A stretch of DNA of 16,336 nucleotides from Verrucomicrobiota bacterium. GTDB taxonomy: Bacteria > Verrucomicrobiota > Verrucomicrobiia > Chthoniobacterales > UBA6821. Below, in pieces: positions 14,862-16,336 of the stretch. The notes beneath the pieces were generated by a model that did not search any database, was not told where the DNA came from, and saw only the letters and a list, made by a program, of their open reading frames with translations. The translations under genes were made by a program, and so were the position numbers. Each line of letters opens with the position of its first letter. The first letter of the stretch is position 1. The stretch covers positions 1-16,336 of the forward strand of contig VHCR01000009.1 in the NCBI GenBank assembly GCA_016871655.1, given 5' to 3'.

Positions 14862-15456
14862 CCTTCTCCCGAAAAACTAACGCTGCTGAATTCAAGCAAT
14901 AGCGAAGCCCTGTCGGGGGTGGACCATCGTTGAAGACGTGTCCCAGATGGCCGCCACAGCGAGCGCAGAGGATCTCATCGCGACTCATCCCGTGCGAAGT
15001 GTCATGTTGTGTGATGATATTTTCTTTGGCAAACGGTTGGAAAAAACTAGGCCAGCCGGTGCCGGAATGAAATTTTGAGGTGGAAGAAAAAAGAGGAAGA
15101 TCACACCCGGCGCAAAAATAAATTCCATCTTGATGATTGTCTAAAAGATTTCCGCAAAAAGGAGCCTCCGTTCCTTTGGCCCGCAAAATGCGATAGGTCG
15201 TAGGACCAAGTTGCTTCTCCCACTCGGCATCTGTCTTGATCACGCGAGGCAACGAGACCACTGGCCCTGGAAGGCCGTCAGTGCCTGCAAGGCGAAGTGA
15301 AACATTTTCTGCTTTGCAGAAGTTGAAGTTAAAAGTTGAAGTTGAAGTAGCAGCAAATTCTGCAAGAAGTCCATTGTTGTTTTTAGCATGCATCGTGGAT
15401 TGAAAGAAAAAACAAAAAAGGCAAAAGAAAATTACTTTGATAATACTGTGCCTCAT
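14812..15456 (-). CDS. msrB: Peptide-methionine (R)-S-oxide reductase MsrB, exported
   Basis: The enzyme reduces methionine-R-sulfoxide in proteins. The MsrB domain runs from about residue 65 to 200. It shows zinc ligands CAGC and CARC, FHSGTGWPSFFQP, GGHLGHVFNDGPPPTGLRYC and NSAALVF, where the Cys of RYCLNS is catalytic. ATG 15456 gives a signal peptide (MRHSIIKVIFFCLFCFFFQS, then THAK-like cleavage region), so the enzyme probably acts in the periplasm. The frame is open to 15531, but that start would spoil the signal peptide. Residues 37-46 (TSTSTFNFNF), between signal peptide and domain, are the in-frame translation of the repeat at 15319-15347. The 3' end overlaps the preceding plus-strand frame, and plsY diverges 74 bases away. 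Confidence 0.93.
   Translation of the reverse strand: MRHSIIKVIFFCLFCFFFQSTMHAKNNNGLLAEFAATSTSTFNFNFCKAENVSLRLAGTDGLPGPVVSLPRVIKTDAEWEKQLGPTTYRILRAKGTEAPFCGNLLDNHQDGIYFCAGCDLPLFSSTSKFHSGTGWPSFFQPFAKENIITQHDTSHGMSRDEILCARCGGHLGHVFNDGPPPTGLRYCLNSAALVFREKATCHYHVAPSYEKTKK
15319..15347 (-). repeat. Repeat element inside msrB
   Basis: On the coding strand this is a run of CTTCAA/AACTTC-type units. Twenty-eight of its bases (15320-15347) are identical to 9539-9566 in the glnA leader, and the inner 22 also match the kinase leader arm 9459-9480. Here it is translated as TSTSTFNFNF without breaking the frame. Confidence 0.93.
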
Positions 15457-15530
15457 TGAGAGAATTGTTTTCACTTCAACTTCATTTGACAAGAGTGATT
15501 TTGGATAAGAGTTATGATTTACTACTCCCA

Positions 15531-16199
15531 ATGCTTCCTACAACCTACCACCTACAACCTATAACCTTTCTTGCCTTGGCAGCCTACCTCATCGGCTCTT
15601 TTCCAGCCGGCTATCTCATTGGTCGTTGCTGCGGCATCGATATTCGTCAGCATGGAAGTGGAAATATTGGAGCGACCAATGTCGTGAGAGTGCTTGGGAA
15701 AAAATGGGGAGCTTTGGTTTTTACGATTGATTTTTTAAAAGGATTGATTCCTGTTGTGGTTGCGATGAGCTGGAGTCACGCTGTAGGCATCGTTCCTGCT
15801 TCGGCTCCAGGAGCCGTTGCCGCGCTGATGGCATTGTTAGGGCATAGCTTTCCAGTTTGGCTTGAGTTTCGAGGAGGAAAAGGAATTTCAACTTCAGCAG
15901 GAATTATCGTCGGCCTTTTTCCTGGGGCGTTTCCTTTTTGTATAGGAAGTTGGCTGCTGATTTTTTATACGACTGGCTATGTCTCGCTCGCTTCTTTGAT
16001 CGGCGCTGCGATGTTGCCAGTGACTGTTGCGTTTTTTTATTTTTTAGGGCCCCGCTATGATTCGCCCTCTTGGATGGGTGCTGATTGGCTCTCGCTGGTC
16101 CTGGCATTCCTCATGGCAAGCGTTGTGATTTGGAGACACCGCGGCAACTTGAAGCGGTTGTCCGAAGGGACGGAACCGAGTTTTAAGAAGAAGAATTAA
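15531..16199 (+). CDS. plsY: Glycerol-3-phosphate acyltransferase PlsY
   Basis: PlsY transfers the acyl group from acyl-phosphate to glycerol-3-phosphate in the inner membrane, the first committed step of phospholipid synthesis. Family motifs present are YLIGSFPAGYLIG (first membrane segment), GSGNIGATNVVRVLGKKWG (motif 1), GHSFPVWLEFRGGKGISTSA (motif 2) and a C-terminal IWRHRGNLKRLSEGTEP. Five or so hydrophobic segments and 222 residues fit the usual 190-220. With ATG 15531 the first residues (MLPTTYHLQPITF) are translated CCTACAA-type repeats. A TTG at 15576 would start at MAAYLIGS, closer to the family norm, so the true start is uncertain. It is divergent from msrB. Confidence 0.95.
   Translation: MLPTTYHLQPITFLALAAYLIGSFPAGYLIGRCCGIDIRQHGSGNIGATNVVRVLGKKWGALVFTIDFLKGLIPVVVAMSWSHAVGIVPASAPGAVAALMALLGHSFPVWLEFRGGKGISTSAGIIVGLFPGAFPFCIGSWLLIFYTTGYVSLASLIGAAMLPVTVAFFYFLGPRYDSPSWMGADWLSLVLAFLMASVVIWRHRGNLKRLSEGTEPSFKKKN
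15537..15566 (+). repeat. Four 7-base CCTACAA-type units at the plsY start
   Basis: The units are CCTACAA, CCTACCA, CCTACAA and CCTATAA, beginning 3 bases after the ATG codon. They are translated as PTTYHLQPIT in the same frame as the equivalent block in the PP2C gene. Confidence 0.93.
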
Positions 16200-16234
16200 G
16201 AAATTCACCACAAAGAATACAAAAGAATGGCCAT

Positions 16235-16296
16235 AAAGAACTCAAAGAACACAAAGAAAAGAAAACTTATTTCTTTGAGTTCTTTTGCGGTTATGT
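16235..16296 (+). terminator. Inverted repeat after plsY, likely terminator
   Basis: AAAGAACTCAAAGAA (16235-16249) and TTCTTTGAGTTCTTT (16271-16285) are perfect reverse complements with a 21-base loop, followed by a T-rich stretch (16290-16302). It begins 35 bases after the plsY stop. The arms are again built of short ACAAAGA-type units, like other intergenic repeats here. Confidence 0.65.
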
Positions 16297-16336
16297 TTTT
16301 TTATTAATAAAAATTCATCATGCAACCTTCAAAAAC

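Overview
The window looks like a chromosomal segment from a bacterium of the PVC superphylum, most likely the Verrucomicrobia. That assignment is inferred from the look of RpoA, the eukaryotic-type (GSII) glutamine synthetase and the gene mix; no marker here proves it. Base composition is moderately AT-rich. Recognisable Shine-Dalgarno sequences are scarce in front of the genes.

The left part (1-6280) is an accessory-looking minus-strand cluster. Read in its own direction it runs: an HU/IHF-family DNA-binding protein (6279-5971), a signal-peptide-bearing coiled-coil protein (5863-3641), a second very long Ala/Glu/Lys-rich coiled-coil frame with an (Ala-Ser/Ala-Tyr)31 tract (about 3689-510), and a truncated ParA/MinD-like P-loop protein (513-262). 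Neighbouring frames touch or overlap. The two coiled-coil frames look like one giant gene of about 1,780 codons broken by a frame change near 3644-3689. A truncated IS256-family transposase end (6420-6653, plus strand) and about 500 bases without a gene separate this cluster from the next part.

The middle part (7150-9620) is a minus-strand set: a very small protein-kinase-fold protein, a PP2C-type protein phosphatase and a sugar-nucleotide nucleotidyltransferase. The kinase and phosphatase may form a reversible phosphorylation pair.

The right part (9620-16200) is mostly housekeeping: GSII glutamine synthetase, rpoA, rplQ and glutamine-dependent NAD synthetase on the plus strand, then an unrecognised Trp/Ser-rich frame, a secreted methionine sulfoxide reductase B on the minus strand, and the glycerol-3-phosphate acyltransferase gene plsY on the plus strand.

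The most unusual signal is a family of short tandem repeats with 6-7 base units placed directly against gene starts. Six leaders or starts carry them (the nucleotidyltransferase, PP2C, mini-kinase, glutamine synthetase, nadE and plsY genes), and rplQ has a similar pyrimidine-rich leader without a clear repeat. On the sense strand they are almost free of G. Oppositely oriented copies in the same intergenic region form long inverted repeats that enclose small hairpins. In the PP2C, plsY and msrB genes the repeats run into the coding sequence, and one 28-base sequence is shared exactly between the glnA leader and the msrB coding region.
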